Positions 1 through 9,141 of a DNA stretch of 64,000 bases are shown here, piece after piece. The notes under the pieces are model-generated. The model did not search any database. It was not told the origin of the DNA and was given only the letters and a program-made list of their open reading frames with translations. This DNA comes from Actinomadura sp. J1-007 (GTDB lineage: Bacteria > Actinomycetota > Actinomycetes > Streptosporangiales > Streptosporangiaceae): assembly GCF_009793335.1 (NCBI RefSeq), contig NZ_WING01000001.1, positions 3,596,001 through 3,660,000 of the forward strand, given 5' to 3'. The position numbers and the translations under genes were made by a program. The first letter of the stretch is position 1; the number at the start of each line of letters is the position of its first letter.

Positions 1-1
1 A

Positions 2-1395
2 CTGCACCGCGACGTCAAGCCCAGCAACATCCTGCTCTGCGACGACGGCCGCGTCCTGCTCAGCGACTTCGGCCTGGCCGTGCACATGGACCGGGGCGGG
101 CAGGAGATCGCCGAGACGCTCGTCGCCGGGATCGAGGGCTCGCCCGCCTACCTGCCGCCCGAGCGCGTCCGCGGCGAGCCGTCCCTGGAGGCGTCGGACC
201 TGTGGTCGTTCGGCGCGACGCTGTACGCGGCGGTGGAGGGGACGCCGCCGTTCCTGCGCCGCCACGCGCTCGCGTCGATGGTCGCGGTGCTGCTCGGGGA
301 GTACCCGCCGCCGGAGCGGGCGGGCGCGCTCGCCCCGGTGATCACCGGGCTGCTGCGCGAGGACCCGCGGGAGCGGCTGACGGCGGAGGCGACCGCGGCG
401 CTGCTGGACGGGGCGGCCCGCCCCGTTCCGGAGCCCCGCGGGGAGAACGCGGCGGACGGCGCGGCGCCGGACGCGGCGGCCGGGGCCCGCGCGGCGCGCC
501 TCGTCCCGTGGCGGCGGCGGACCGCGACGCTGGTCACCGGGCGGCGGCCGAGGCTCGGCGCGGTCGCCAGCGTGGCGGCGCTCGCGCTCCTGTCGGTCGG
601 GCTCGGCACGTGGGCGTCGCCGTGGACGTCGGTCGGCAAGAGCGAGGCGGTGGCGCTGCTGCCCGCGCCCGGCGCGGAGCTGTCGACGATCACCTACCAC
701 GAGCCCGACGGGTACAGCGTGGACGTCCCGGTGGGCTGGGCGCAGGAGCGCGACGGCTCGTCGGTGCGGTGGCGGTCGCCGGACGGCGACCAGACCCTGC
801 GCGTCGCGCCGGTCGGCGGCGATCCGCTGGCCGGCCTGCGCGCGGCCGAGCGCGCCGCCGCTGAGGGCGGGCTCTACCCCGGCTACCGGCGGCTGCGCCT
901 CGAAGCCACGCCGGAGGTGTCGAACGGCGCGGCCGAATGGGAGTTCACCTGGAACGGCCGCGCGACCGGCCCCACGGCCACTTCCCCGAACGGAACACCG
1001 GACGGAACGCCGGGCCGCGCGTCGGAAGGTGCGCCGGGCGAAGCGCCGGACGGAGCGGCGGACGGAACACCGGGCGATGCGCCGGACGATACGTCGGGCG
1101 GCGTCTCGGGACCGTCGTACGGCACGTCGCGGATGCCGCGCGTGTTCGGGCTCGGGGGATGTCGTCCATCGGCCCGCCGGACGGCCTGCCGGACGGCTCC
1201 GGCGGCGGTCTCGCGGGCGGCGCCCGGGCGGACGGGCCGGGCGGCGGCGCGGCGGGCGGCGCGTCACGCGGGCACGGGCTGCGCAGCCGGGCGGCCGGGT
1301 ACGAGTTCTCCTTCTTCGCGCCGGAGGCGGAGTGGACCCCGGGCCAGCGCCTCTACGACAAGATCCTCAAATCCTTCCGCCCCGATCGGCCCTGA
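2..1395 (+). CDS. Membrane Ser/Thr protein kinase, 5' partial, with an apparent frameshift
   Basis: This is the C-terminal part of a Hanks-type kinase whose start lies before the window. Visible motifs are HRDVKPSN (nt 5-28) and DFGLA (nt 65-79), followed by the APE-like segment YLPPERV and the DLWSFG motif. A single membrane helix sits at about nt 553-615, so the catalytic half is cytoplasmic and about 250 residues lie outside. The outer part ends in a domain common in actinobacterial kinases (EWEFTWNG ... FFAPEAEWTPGQ ... LKSFRP), interrupted by a Gly/Asp/Pro-rich insert. The reading frame must change near nt 1154-1158: adding one G to the five-G run joins the two halves, and the second half ends at the TGA at 1393. 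It probably autophosphorylates and senses an extracytoplasmic cue; the substrate is unknown. Confidence 0.85.
985..1095 (+). repeat. Degenerate 12-15 bp tandem repeats inside the kinase sensor domain
   Basis: Variants of ccggacggaacg and gcgccgggcgaa follow one another and encode repeated DGTPG / DGAADG / EGAPGEA-type motifs. They form a low-complexity linker that splits the extracellular domain and lies just before the frame change. Confidence 0.6.
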
Positions 1396-1402
1396 GCGCG
1401 GT

Positions 1403-1420
1403 CGCCCCCGAACGGGGGCG
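1403..1420. terminator. Bidirectional hairpin between the kinase and rho genes
   Basis: Perfect 8-bp arms CGCCCCCG and CGGGGGCG are separated by AA. The hairpin lies in the 30-bp gap between two convergent stop codons. There is no T run, as is usual for actinomycete terminators. The core CCCCCGAACGGGGG recurs at 34163-34176. Confidence 0.6.
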
Positions 1421-1425
1421 CGGCC

Positions 1426-2661
1426 TCAGGTGGTCTGCTGGATGCGGAGCAGGAACTCGGCGTTGGAGGAGGTGCCCTTCATCTTCTCCAGGAGCATCTC
1501 GATGGCCTGCTGGCGTTCCATGCCCTGGAACGCCCGGCGCAGCCGCCAGGTGATGGCGAGCTCCTCGGGCGACATCAGCAGCTCGTCGCGGCGGGTGCTG
1601 GACGCCTCGATGTCGACGGCGGGGAACACGCGCCGGTCGGCGAGGCCGCGGTCGAGCTTGAGCTCCATGTTGCCGGTGCCCTTGTACTCCTCGAAGAACA
1701 CGTCGTCCATGCGGGAGCCGGTCTCGACCAGGGCGGTGGCGAGGATGGTGAGCGACCCGCCGTTCTCGATGTTGCGCGCGGCGCCGAAGAACCGCTTGGG
1801 CGGGTAGATCGCGGTGGTCGCCACGCCGCCGGCGAGGATGCGGCTGCTGGAGGGCGCGGCGAGGTTGTAGGCGCGGCCGAGCCTGGTGATCGAGTCGAGC
1901 AGCATGACCACGTCGTGGCCCTGCTCGACCAGCCGCTTGGCGCGCTCGATCGCCAGCTCGGCGAGGGCGGTGTGCTCCTCGGCGGGCTTGTCGAACGTCG
2001 AGTGGATCACCTCGCCGCGCACCGTGCGCTGCATGTCGGTGACCTCCTCCGGACGCTCGTCGATGAGGACGACCATCAGGTGGCAGTCGGGGTTGTTCTG
2101 GCTGATCGCGCTCGCGAGGGACTGGAGGACCATCGTCTTGCCGACCTTGGGCGGCGACACGATGAGCCCGCGCTGGCCCTTGCCGATCGGCGCGACCAGG
2201 TCGATGATCCGGGTCGCGAGCGGCCCGGTGTCGAGCCGCAGCCGCTCGTCGGGGAACAGCGGGGTCAGCTTGCCGAACTCGGGCCGGCCGGCGGCCGCGG
2301 CGGGCGACGCGCCGTTCACGGTCTCGACCTCGGCGAGGGCGCTGAACTTCTCGCGGTTGGAGCGGGGCGGCCGGGCGGTCCCGGCGACGACGTCGCCGGG
2401 GCGCAGGTGCGCGTCCTTGACCTGGGCGAGCGTCACGTAGACGTCGTCGGGCCCGGCCAGGTAGCCGGAGGTGCGGACGAACGCGTGCTTGTCCTGGAGG
2501 GCGAGGACGCCCTGGAACGGCACGGTCGTCTCGTCGGCGGGCGGCTGGACGGCGGCGGCGCGCCGGCCCTGCTGCCTGCGGGCGGCCGTGCCCCTCGCGG
2601 ACACGGCGCGTTCCGCCGCGGCGGGCGGTGTGCGCTCTGGGGTGATGGTGGGGGTGGACAT
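1426..2661 (-). CDS. rho: Transcription termination factor Rho, short form (411 aa)
   Basis: Hexameric RNA-dependent ATPase/translocase that ends transcription. After about 45 disordered residues come an OB-fold RNA-binding domain (VPFQGVLALQDKHAFVR, GYLAGPDDVYV) and the ATPase core with P-loop SPPKVGKT, Walker B VVMLLDSITRLGRAYN and the conserved ENGGSLTILATALVETGSRM stretch. The usual actinobacterial Rho carries a long Arg/Asn-rich insertion and often exceeds 600 residues; this protein lacks it and also lacks a clear N-terminal Rho_N helical bundle. Neighbours are not those usually seen beside the housekeeping rho (prfA, thrB), so this may be a second copy. Start ATG at 2661 follows a purine-rich stretch. 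Confidence 0.93.
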   Translation of the reverse strand: MSTPTITPERTPPAAAERAVSARGTAARRQQGRRAAAVQPPADETTVPFQGVLALQDKHAFVRTSGYLAGPDDVYVTLAQVKDAHLRPGDVVAGTARPPRSNREKFSALAEVETVNGASPAAAAGRPEFGKLTPLFPDERLRLDTGPLATRIIDLVAPIGKGQRGLIVSPPKVGKTMVLQSLASAISQNNPDCHLMVVLIDERPEEVTDMQRTVRGEVIHSTFDKPAEEHTALAELAIERAKRLVEQGHDVVMLLDSITRLGRAYNLAAPSSSRILAGGVATTAIYPPKRFFGAARNIENGGSLTILATALVETGSRMDDVFFEEYKGTGNMELKLDRGLADRRVFPAVDIEASSTRRDELLMSPEELAITWRLRRAFQGMERQQAIEMLLEKMKGTSSNAEFLLRIQQTT

Positions 2662-2975
2662 GCAGGTCCCTTCTCAGGTGGTGCGGAACGTTCCGCGCCC
2701 GCCTGGAGTCGGTCGTCGCGTACGGCGGAACGACCCGCGGCTCGTACGCGAGAGGAACGAGAGGATTGCAGCTCGGCCTTCCGGGCTGACGTCGGCTCCC
2801 TTGATGCGTGTGGGCCCAGGACTCGGGCCTGCGCGTCTCCGAAAGTGGATCACCGGGCGCTCAGATGGCCCGGGCGGGGAAGGGGCGCCGTCGCCGCGTT
2901 CGTGACGCTGAGCGGAAATCCGATGGCGCTGCTACGACAGTACAGCAAACCGGACCCGCCGCGCATTCCCGGATC
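2662..2975 (-). promoter_or_regulatory. Upstream region and leader of rho
   Basis: A 314-bp stretch with no convincing gene between the lipoprotein stop and the rho start. It should hold the rho promoter and leader. Rho genes are often autoregulated through their leaders, but I see no decisive hairpin or short leader ORF. If the lipoprotein has a lost base near its 3' end, its reading would extend to about 2932. Confidence 0.35.
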
Positions 2976-3788
2976 TCAGTGGCGGCCGCGCGGCCTGGAC
3001 GGCCGGGACCCCGAGCCCGAGGACCCCGAGGTCCCGGAGGACTTGCGGGGCGCGCTCGGCGGGGTCGCCCGGCGCGTCGGCGCGGGCCCGCCGGACCCGG
3101 ACGAGGGGCGCCGCGCCGTGCCGGACGGCCCGCCGGCGAGGACGGGCCACGACAGGAGATGGCGCTTGATCTTCCTCTTCCGGCCGTGGACGGTGGAGGT
3201 GCGCGTCGTCGCGCCCCGTCCGCACTCGATGTCGCCGTACGCGCCGGACCTGGTGGCCGCGCCGACGTCCGCGCGCCGCGACAGGTCGATGACGCGGTCC
3301 CCGGCGGGCAGCCTGCGCGGCAGGTCCAGCGTCACCGTGCCGTTCGCGGCCCGCGGGGCCGCCTTCAGCACGGCGGTCTTCCCCGGTCCGCTGCTCGTGA
3401 CGCGCCAGGCGTCGCCGTCGCGCCGCGCGTCCACCCGGGCCTCGGCCGCGCCCTGGGCGAACGAGGTGGTGTACGTGACGGCGGGCGAGCCCTTCCCGGC
3501 GTCCGCGGCCCCGGCCGTGGTGAACACGACCGTCGCGCCCTCGCCCGTACGGGTCCAGGACACCGCCGACAGGTCGGTCCCGGCCGGGGCGCCCCGCCCG
3601 CCCTTGACGTCGCCGGTCGGGTCGGTGCAGTTCAGCGGGCCGTCACCGGTGGACGCGGCGGGCGTCGTGGAGGCCCCCGCGTCCGTCCGTCTGTGCTTCT
3701 TCGCGCCCCCGCAGCCCGTCATCGCGACGGCGAGCCCCACGCAGCCGGCCCCGATCGCGACGCGCGCCGCCCAACCTCGGTCGTCCAT
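2976..3788 (-). CDS. Putative lipoprotein of unknown function (about 270 aa)
   Basis: The start at 3788 (MDDRGWAARVAIG) puts a hydrophobic signal directly before the lipobox-like AMTGC, so the protein is probably lipid-anchored at about residue 23. The mature part begins with a Thr/Ala-rich linker and continues as a beta-rich domain (VSWTRTGEGATVVFTTAG, VTYTTSFAQGAAEARV, GTVTLDLP, RVIDLSRRADVG). I do not recognise the family. The last 75 residues become Ser/Gly/Arg/Pro-rich; reading one frame over from about 3130 gives a more protein-like tail (VLRDLGVLGLGVPAVQAA) ending near 2932, so a lost base is possible. It precedes rho on the same strand. Confidence 0.55.
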   Translation of the reverse strand: MDDRGWAARVAIGAGCVGLAVAMTGCGGAKKHRRTDAGASTTPAASTGDGPLNCTDPTGDVKGGRGAPAGTDLSAVSWTRTGEGATVVFTTAGAADAGKGSPAVTYTTSFAQGAAEARVDARRDGDAWRVTSSGPGKTAVLKAAPRAANGTVTLDLPRRLPAGDRVIDLSRRADVGAATRSGAYGDIECGRGATTRTSTVHGRKRKIKRHLLSWPVLAGGPSGTARRPSSGSGGPAPTRRATPPSAPRKSSGTSGSSGSGSRPSRPRGRH

Positions 3789-3902
3789 CTGAACGTCTCC
3801 CCTGGAGAACGGGGCGCGCGCATCCCCCCGGCGCGCCCGCAACGGCCCTTTATGGCCCCTTATGACTCTTCGGGAGGCGTCCAGGTTCCGATCAGGCGGC
3901 GA

Positions 3903-4865
3903 TCAATCGTCCGCCGGTTCGACCGACACCACCCGGAACCGCCCGCCGTCGATCACCGCGTCCTCCAGGCAGCCCTTCATCCGCCGCAGCGCGTGCTCGC
4001 CCAGCGCGGGCCTCGCCACGAACGCGTACCGCCGCCCGCCGATCGGCACCACGCCGCCGTCCTCCACGTACGGGCGGGTCGAGCCCTTGCAGTACTCCCA
4101 CAGCCGCGTCGCCAGCGGATCGGCCGTCGCCGCGCCGGTGTACCCGTGCGTGCTGGCCTGCACGACCAGCGTGCTCGCCACCGCGCCCACCGGCGCGTCC
4201 GGCCGGTCCTGGGTCCGTTCGGCCATCTCCTGGACGACCAGCGCCGCCACCAGCGCGACGGCCAGCGCCCACGCCGCGACCCGCAGCCGCGCGCGCCGGT
4301 CGGGGCCGGGCGGCGTGAGGTCCGGCGCGCCCGCGAGCACCCCGCCGGACGGCACGGTCAGCGCCCGGGGGAGCCGTACCCGCCCGGACGTCACGCCGCC
4401 CCGCCCGAGCGCCGTCGCGACCCGTTCGACCAGGGCCGCGAGCCCCGACACGAGGATCCCGGCGCCGAGCAGCACGGGGATGAACACGCGGTACGCGTCC
4501 TGGTCGGGCTCCAGCCACCGGAACCGCGGCGCGTCGTCCTCAGGCCCGCCCCCGGCCCGTCCGGCGAAAGGCCCGCTCCCGGCCCGTTCGGCGAACGGCG
4601 CGGCGGGGCGCTGGGACGGGACCGCCGCCAGCCGCACCGGGGCCCCGCGCCCCGCGCCGTCGCCCTCGGCCAGCTCCCCGAGCCGCCGCTCCAGCCGTCC
4701 GAGCCGGTGCGCCCCCGCGACCGCGACCAGCACGATCAGGCTCACCAGCAGCAGCTCGCCCGCCATCAGCGCCCGCTGCCACTCCCACCGCGCCAGGTAG
4801 ACGACGACGTACCCGCCGGTGGCCGCCACCATCGCCCCGAGCCCGGCGTAGACCACCCGCCTCAT
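3903..4865 (-). CDS. Four-helix membrane protein of unknown function (320 aa)
   Basis: Predicted helices near residues 4-24, 33-53, 128-150 and 198-218 frame a Pro/Ala-rich cytoplasmic loop and a C-terminal soluble domain of about 100 residues (ASTLVVQASTHGYTG, LWEYCKGSTRPY, RRYAFVARPALGEHALRRMKGCLED). The two Cys in the last domain could pair outside the membrane. The gene starts 43 bp after the PEP-utilising enzyme on the same strand, so the two are probably cotranscribed. No family was recognised. Confidence 0.7.
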   Translation of the reverse strand: MRRVVYAGLGAMVAATGGYVVVYLARWEWQRALMAGELLLVSLIVLVAVAGAHRLGRLERRLGELAEGDGAGRGAPVRLAAVPSQRPAAPFAERAGSGPFAGRAGGGPEDDAPRFRWLEPDQDAYRVFIPVLLGAGILVSGLAALVERVATALGRGGVTSGRVRLPRALTVPSGGVLAGAPDLTPPGPDRRARLRVAAWALAVALVAALVVQEMAERTQDRPDAPVGAVASTLVVQASTHGYTGAATADPLATRLWEYCKGSTRPYVEDGGVVPIGGRRYAFVARPALGEHALRRMKGCLEDAVIDGGRFRVVSVEPADD

Positions 4866-4908
4866 GGTCCGGCCTCCACCTTGCCCGCCCGGCCCTTGCG
4901 CGTCCCGT

Positions 4909-6999
4909 TCATGCGACCGACTCCTCTCCCGCGCGGGGGCCGGGGGCGGCGGGGAGGGGTTCGACGCGCCCGGTGTCGCCGTCCACGAGGATCTCGGTGC
5001 CGGGCGGGAAGCGGTCCAGGGCGCCGCGCAGGCCGACGACGGTCGGGACGCCCAGCTCGCGCGCCAGGATCGCCAGGTGCGACAGCGGGCTGCCGGTCTC
5101 GGCGACCAGCCCGGCGAGGGACGGCAGGTGCGCGGCGAGGGACGGCGCGAGCGTGCCGACGACCAGCACCGATCCGGGCGGAGGAGCGTCCGGGCCCGAG
5201 TGCGCCGGCCCGGCGCCCCGGCCGCCGCCCGCGGGACGCGCGCCGTCCCCCGCGGGCGCGGCCTCCGCCACGATGCGGTCGCCCGCCAGCCGGAACTCGG
5301 CGGGCAGCGGCGCGGTGCGCGGCGGGGCCGGACGGCGCTCAAGGTCGGCGGGGAGGGCCGCGCCCTCGACGGCGGCCACCAGCTCGTCGAAGCGCAGCGC
5401 GCGGACCAGCGCCGGGTCGGGGAGGGCGCCGGACGCGGCGAGGCGGCGTCCCGCCGTCCACGCGAGGCGGGCGCCGAGCTCCTGGACCCAGCGGATCCGG
5501 AGGCGGAGCCGTTCGCGCGGCGGCAGCTCCGGCACCTCGCGGGGCGCGTCGGCGGGGGCCGCGGCGGGCAGCCGCGGCGCCGGGACGATCGCGGGCGGCG
5601 ACAGCGCGAGGACCGCCGGATCGCTGGCGAGGATCCGCGGGTCGTCGCGGCCGAGGGCCCGGCCCCGGCCGAGCGCCGCGAGGCCCCGGGCCGCCGCGCT
5701 TCCCGCGCCGTCCCGCTGCTCCAGCAGCGAGCCGGAGAGCGCTTCGAGGCCGTGCAGCGCGGTGAGGGCGGCCCGCACCCAGCGCAGCGCGGCGACCAGC
5801 TCCTCGTCGGTGATCTCGGCGAGCGGCGGGACGGCGGCGAGGTCGGCGTCCACCTGGGCGGCGGTCTCGGCGGCGAGGGCGGGCAGCTCGGCGCGCAGCC
5901 GCCCGACCCGCCACGCCGCGCCGAGCCGCCGCGCCGGGGGAACGGGGTTCAGCAGCCGCAGCCGGGAGCGGCGGCCGGGCGCCGCGCCGAGCCTGCGCAG
6001 GTCGGCGGCGGCGCGCCCGCCGACCGCGCGGACGGTCGGGCCGCGGCGCAGCGCGCGCCGCGACACCGCGCCCGCCGTCGCGAGCGCCTCGCCGAGCCCC
6101 CGGTCGAGCGGGACGAGCCAGAGGTCCTCCTCCAGCGGCGCGAGGGGGTCGGGCAGCGTCTCGGCGACGGGCCCCGGGCCGAGCAGCACGGCCCGGCGCG
6201 GCGGCAGCGGCGCGAGCGCGGTCACGGGTCGGCTCTGGAGCAGCCGCAACCGCCCTTCGTGGTCGAACGCGAACTCGATGTCCTGCGGGCCGCCGAAGAC
6301 CGCCGCCGCCTTGGCCGCCATCCGCGCGAGCGCGCGGAGCTGGAGCCGGGTGAGCGGGCCCCGCTCGCCGTCCGCCGCGCGCCCCGCGCCGGCTCCGGGG
6401 CCCGCGTCCTCGCCGGTGTCGTCGTCCTCGACGTCGACCACCCGGCCGCGCCGGGTCAGCGCGTAGCGGGTGCCGTTCGCCTCGCCGCCCACGAGGGCCT
6501 GCGGCCCGCCGGGCACCGCCGACACGATCACCCGGTCGGTACGGCCGTCCACGGGGTCGGCGCCGAACATCACGCCGCCCGCCGCCGCGTCGAGCTGCGG
6601 CTGGACGAGCACCGCCATCGTCCCCGGCCCGGTCGCGGACGCCACGACGCGCTTCACGGCGGCGAGGAACTCGGGCCAGCCGCGCACGCCCAGCACGGAC
6701 ACGAACCGTCCCGCCATGGACGACGCCGCGCCGTCCTCCTGGGTGGACGACGACCGGACCACGAGCGGCCTGCGCCCGTCGCGCCCGAGCCTCGCCCAGG
6801 CGGCGCGCAGCTCGCCGGTGTTGAGGTAGCCGGAGTCCTGCGACGCGCACTGCACCGGGATGACGAAACCCGGAAGCACCGGGAGGCCGTGCTGGGCAGC
6901 GCGCGCGAGGTTGGCCGCCTTGGCCCCGACCCGGTCGGGCTTGGTGGCCAGGGGGTCATCGAGGTGGATGGTCCAGAAGACGCGGGTGCTGTGTGGCAC
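4909..6999 (-). CDS. PEP synthase / rifampin phosphotransferase-like phosphotransfer enzyme (696 aa)
   Basis: The N-terminal 330 residues are an ATP-grasp PPDK_N domain (VGAKAANLARAAQHGLP, PLVVRSSSTQEDGAASSMAG, DIEFAFDHEGRLRLLQSRPV). The C-terminus is the swivelling phosphohistidine domain TGSPLSHLAILARELGVPTV with the catalytic His near residue 641. Between them is a helical region unlike the PEP-binding TIM barrel of PEP synthase. ATP domain, helical middle and His domain is the layout of rifampin phosphotransferases (about 865 aa), but the middle here is shorter. It probably moves the beta-phosphate of ATP through His to water and a small-molecule acceptor; the acceptor is unknown. The next gene downstream is a membrane protein. 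Confidence 0.8.
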   Translation of the reverse strand: MPHSTRVFWTIHLDDPLATKPDRVGAKAANLARAAQHGLPVLPGFVIPVQCASQDSGYLNTGELRAAWARLGRDGRRPLVVRSSSTQEDGAASSMAGRFVSVLGVRGWPEFLAAVKRVVASATGPGTMAVLVQPQLDAAAGGVMFGADPVDGRTDRVIVSAVPGGPQALVGGEANGTRYALTRRGRVVDVEDDDTGEDAGPGAGAGRAADGERGPLTRLQLRALARMAAKAAAVFGGPQDIEFAFDHEGRLRLLQSRPVTALAPLPPRRAVLLGPGPVAETLPDPLAPLEEDLWLVPLDRGLGEALATAGAVSRRALRRGPTVRAVGGRAAADLRRLGAAPGRRSRLRLLNPVPPARRLGAAWRVGRLRAELPALAAETAAQVDADLAAVPPLAEITDEELVAALRWVRAALTALHGLEALSGSLLEQRDGAGSAAARGLAALGRGRALGRDDPRILASDPAVLALSPPAIVPAPRLPAAAPADAPREVPELPPRERLRLRIRWVQELGARLAWTAGRRLAASGALPDPALVRALRFDELVAAVEGAALPADLERRPAPPRTAPLPAEFRLAGDRIVAEAAPAGDGARPAGGGRGAGPAHSGPDAPPPGSVLVVGTLAPSLAAHLPSLAGLVAETGSPLSHLAILARELGVPTVVGLRGALDRFPPGTEILVDGDTGRVEPLPAAPGPRAGEESVA

Positions 7000-7264
7000 T
7001 GCGAACTCCGTTCGACGGGGCCGCCCGTGCTAATAAGAATCCGCGCGCGGCCCGTTGAATTCCTCCCTCGTAAGGGGTGTCTTACGGCTCGCCCGGAGGT
7101 GTACGGCCGATGACCTCGCCTCGTCCCCAGGACGGAGGAGGATCCCTGACCACTCCCAGGGGCGCGGCGCGGGCCGTTCCGCCGCCGCGTCGCGCGGGCC
7201 CGCCGGACGCGATGATCTCCTCCGTCCGTACGATTGCGGGACGTCGGACCGGAGGGGGACGGGT

Positions 7265-8050
7265 ATGGGGCTGCGCCGCGAGGTCGCCGGGGGCGTCGGC
7301 ACGGTCACGATCGACCGGCCCGCCAAGCGCAACGCCATGACGGCGGACATGTGGCGGGAGCTGCCCGGCCTGCTGGCCGGGCTCGCCGCCGACCCGGACG
7401 TGCGCGCCGTCGTGCTGACCGGCGCGGACGGCGACTTCTGCGCGGGCGCCGACATCTCCGAGCTGACCGAGATCGACCGGCGGGACGGCGGGCACCTGTC
7501 CACGGCCGCCGAGGAGGCGCTCGCCGCGTTCCCGAAGCCGACGATCGCCGCGATCGAGGGGTACTGCGTGGGCGGCGGCTGCCAGCTCGCGGCGGCGTGC
7601 GACCTGCGGTTCGCTGCCGAGGACGCCCGGTTCGGGATCACGCCCGCCAAGCTCGGGATCGTCTACCCGGTGGCGGCGACGGCGCGGATCGTCCGCCTCG
7701 TCGGCCCGTCCGCCGCCAAGTACCTGCTCTACTCCGCCGACCTGATCGGCGTCGAGCACGCCCTGCGCATCGGCCTGGTGGACGAGGTCGTCCCGGTCGG
7801 CGGCGGCGACGGGCTGCGGGCGCGGGTGGCGGCGTTCGCCGCCACGCTGGCGTCGCGGTCGCTGCTCACCCAGCGGGCCACCAAGGAGATCGTGGACGTC
7901 ATCGCGTCCGGTGCCCCGCCCGCGCGGGTCGAGGAGACCGCCGGGGGCTGGCTGGACGAGGTCCCGAAGGGCGGCGACGCCGCGGAGGGCGTGGCCGCGT
8001 TCCTCGAACGCCGTCCGCCGGTCTTCACGTGGACGGCGCCCGCGCCCTAG
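7265..8050 (+). CDS. Enoyl-CoA hydratase/isomerase family protein (261 aa)
   Basis: Crotonase-fold enzyme acting on acyl-CoA thioesters. Oxyanion-hole segments are DGDFCAGADISEL (about residues 56-68) and EGYCVGGGCQLAAACDLRFA; Gly of CVGGGC is the second backbone donor. The catalytic-Glu region reads GITPAKLGIVYP, so one canonical hydratase Glu is absent and a non-hydratase reaction is possible. The start was set at ATG 7265, which follows the strong site GGAGGGGG; reading further upstream gives non-protein-like sequence. The stop overlaps the stop of the next gene on the other strand (CTAG). Confidence 0.9.
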   Translation: MGLRREVAGGVGTVTIDRPAKRNAMTADMWRELPGLLAGLAADPDVRAVVLTGADGDFCAGADISELTEIDRRDGGHLSTAAEEALAAFPKPTIAAIEGYCVGGGCQLAAACDLRFAAEDARFGITPAKLGIVYPVAATARIVRLVGPSAAKYLLYSADLIGVEHALRIGLVDEVVPVGGGDGLRARVAAFAATLASRSLLTQRATKEIVDVIASGAPPARVEETAGGWLDEVPKGGDAAEGVAAFLERRPPVFTWTAPAP

Positions 8051-8973
8051 CGCTTCACGGGCGGCCGCGAGGCGTCGTGGCGGCGCGCCGCCGGCAGGTG
8101 CGCGAGATGGGCGGACGCCTCACCGGGGTCCGCCGCGGACGCGGCCGTCCGCGCCTTGAGCAGCTCGGCCAGGGGCAGGACGCCGCACACGAGGGTCGCC
8201 GGCGTCCGGACGATCAGCAGGGGCCCGAGCCGTACCGTGCCCTCGCCGATCCCGCGCAACGCCTCCAGGAGCGCCTGCGCGGCGGCGTTCGGCGGCGCGG
8301 CGCCCTTCCGGTCGCACGCCGTGCGGAGCGTGTGGAGCAGGTCGAGGAAGTCGCGTTCCAGGCCGCGCGGGCTGCGTCCCGTCAGGTAGTAGCGGACGGG
8401 GCCCGGCTCGGACGGATGGACCAGCTCGACCCGCATCCCGTAGCTCTCGGCGAACCGCTCGTACGGGCCGCGCAGGCCGTGGCCGGGGACGGCGAGGGAC
8501 CCGGCGACCACGTCGGCGGGGTCGGCGCCGAGGGACGTCGCGGCGGCCTGGTCGAGGCGCCGCGCGAGATGGCCGCGCAGCTCGGCGACCTCGGCGGCGA
8601 GCGCGTCGGCGGCCTCGCGCTGGCGGCCGAGCCTGGCGTTGATCTCCGGGACCATCCGCTCGTTGATCTGCGTGACGAGGGAGTGGACGCGGGCGTCGGT
8701 GCCGCGCAGCGACTCGTTCTCGCGGGACTGCTCGGCGGCGAGCCGCTCCAGGTCCTGCTCCAGGCGCTCGCCCCGCCCGGCCTCCAGCGCGTCCAGCCGC
8801 CGGGTCTGCTCGGCGCGGAACCGCTCAAGCTCGTCGCGGGTGCCCTTGAGCGCGCCGAGCTGGGTGCGGATGTCGGCGATCTCGGGCGCGTTCCCGGTCC
8901 GTTTGCGCTCGAACGCCAGGTACAGCTCGCGGCCCGCGATCGCCATGCAGAGCAGGATCAAGATCACCGTCAT
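8047..8973 (-). CDS. Membrane-anchored coiled-coil protein (308 aa)
   Basis: One N-terminal helix (VILILLCMAIAGRELYLAF) anchors the protein, followed by about 130 residues of heptad-like, Glu/Arg/Leu-rich coiled coil (residues 35-165), then a compact C-terminal domain (YGMRVELVHPSEPGPVRYYLTG, LERDFLDLLHTLRTACDR). Cell-envelope scaffolding or a sensor role is possible, but the family is not recognised. It ends against the enoyl-CoA hydratase gene with a 4-bp convergent overlap. Confidence 0.7.
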   Translation of the reverse strand: MTVILILLCMAIAGRELYLAFERKRTGNAPEIADIRTQLGALKGTRDELERFRAEQTRRLDALEAGRGERLEQDLERLAAEQSRENESLRGTDARVHSLVTQINERMVPEINARLGRQREAADALAAEVAELRGHLARRLDQAAATSLGADPADVVAGSLAVPGHGLRGPYERFAESYGMRVELVHPSEPGPVRYYLTGRSPRGLERDFLDLLHTLRTACDRKGAAPPNAAAQALLEALRGIGEGTVRLGPLLIVRTPATLVCGVLPLAELLKARTAASAADPGEASAHLAHLPAARRHDASRPPVKR

Positions 8974-9141
8974 CGTGCGCCCTCCAACGGGCCCTCTCGC
9001 CGAGCAAGATAAGCCACCGGACGCGAGCCCGGATAGCCCGAAAGGGCGCGGAAGGCGGACGGCGGCTGCGCGGACCGTTCCGGAACGCGCCGGCGACGCC
9101 CGTACGGCGGGTCCGCCGCACGGCGCGGAGAGCTTTACGGA

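Noticed and set aside
2808..5765. A 985-codon open frame on the plus strand
   Set aside because: Crosses three unrelated minus-strand genes and consists of Arg/Gly/Pro-rich text without domains.
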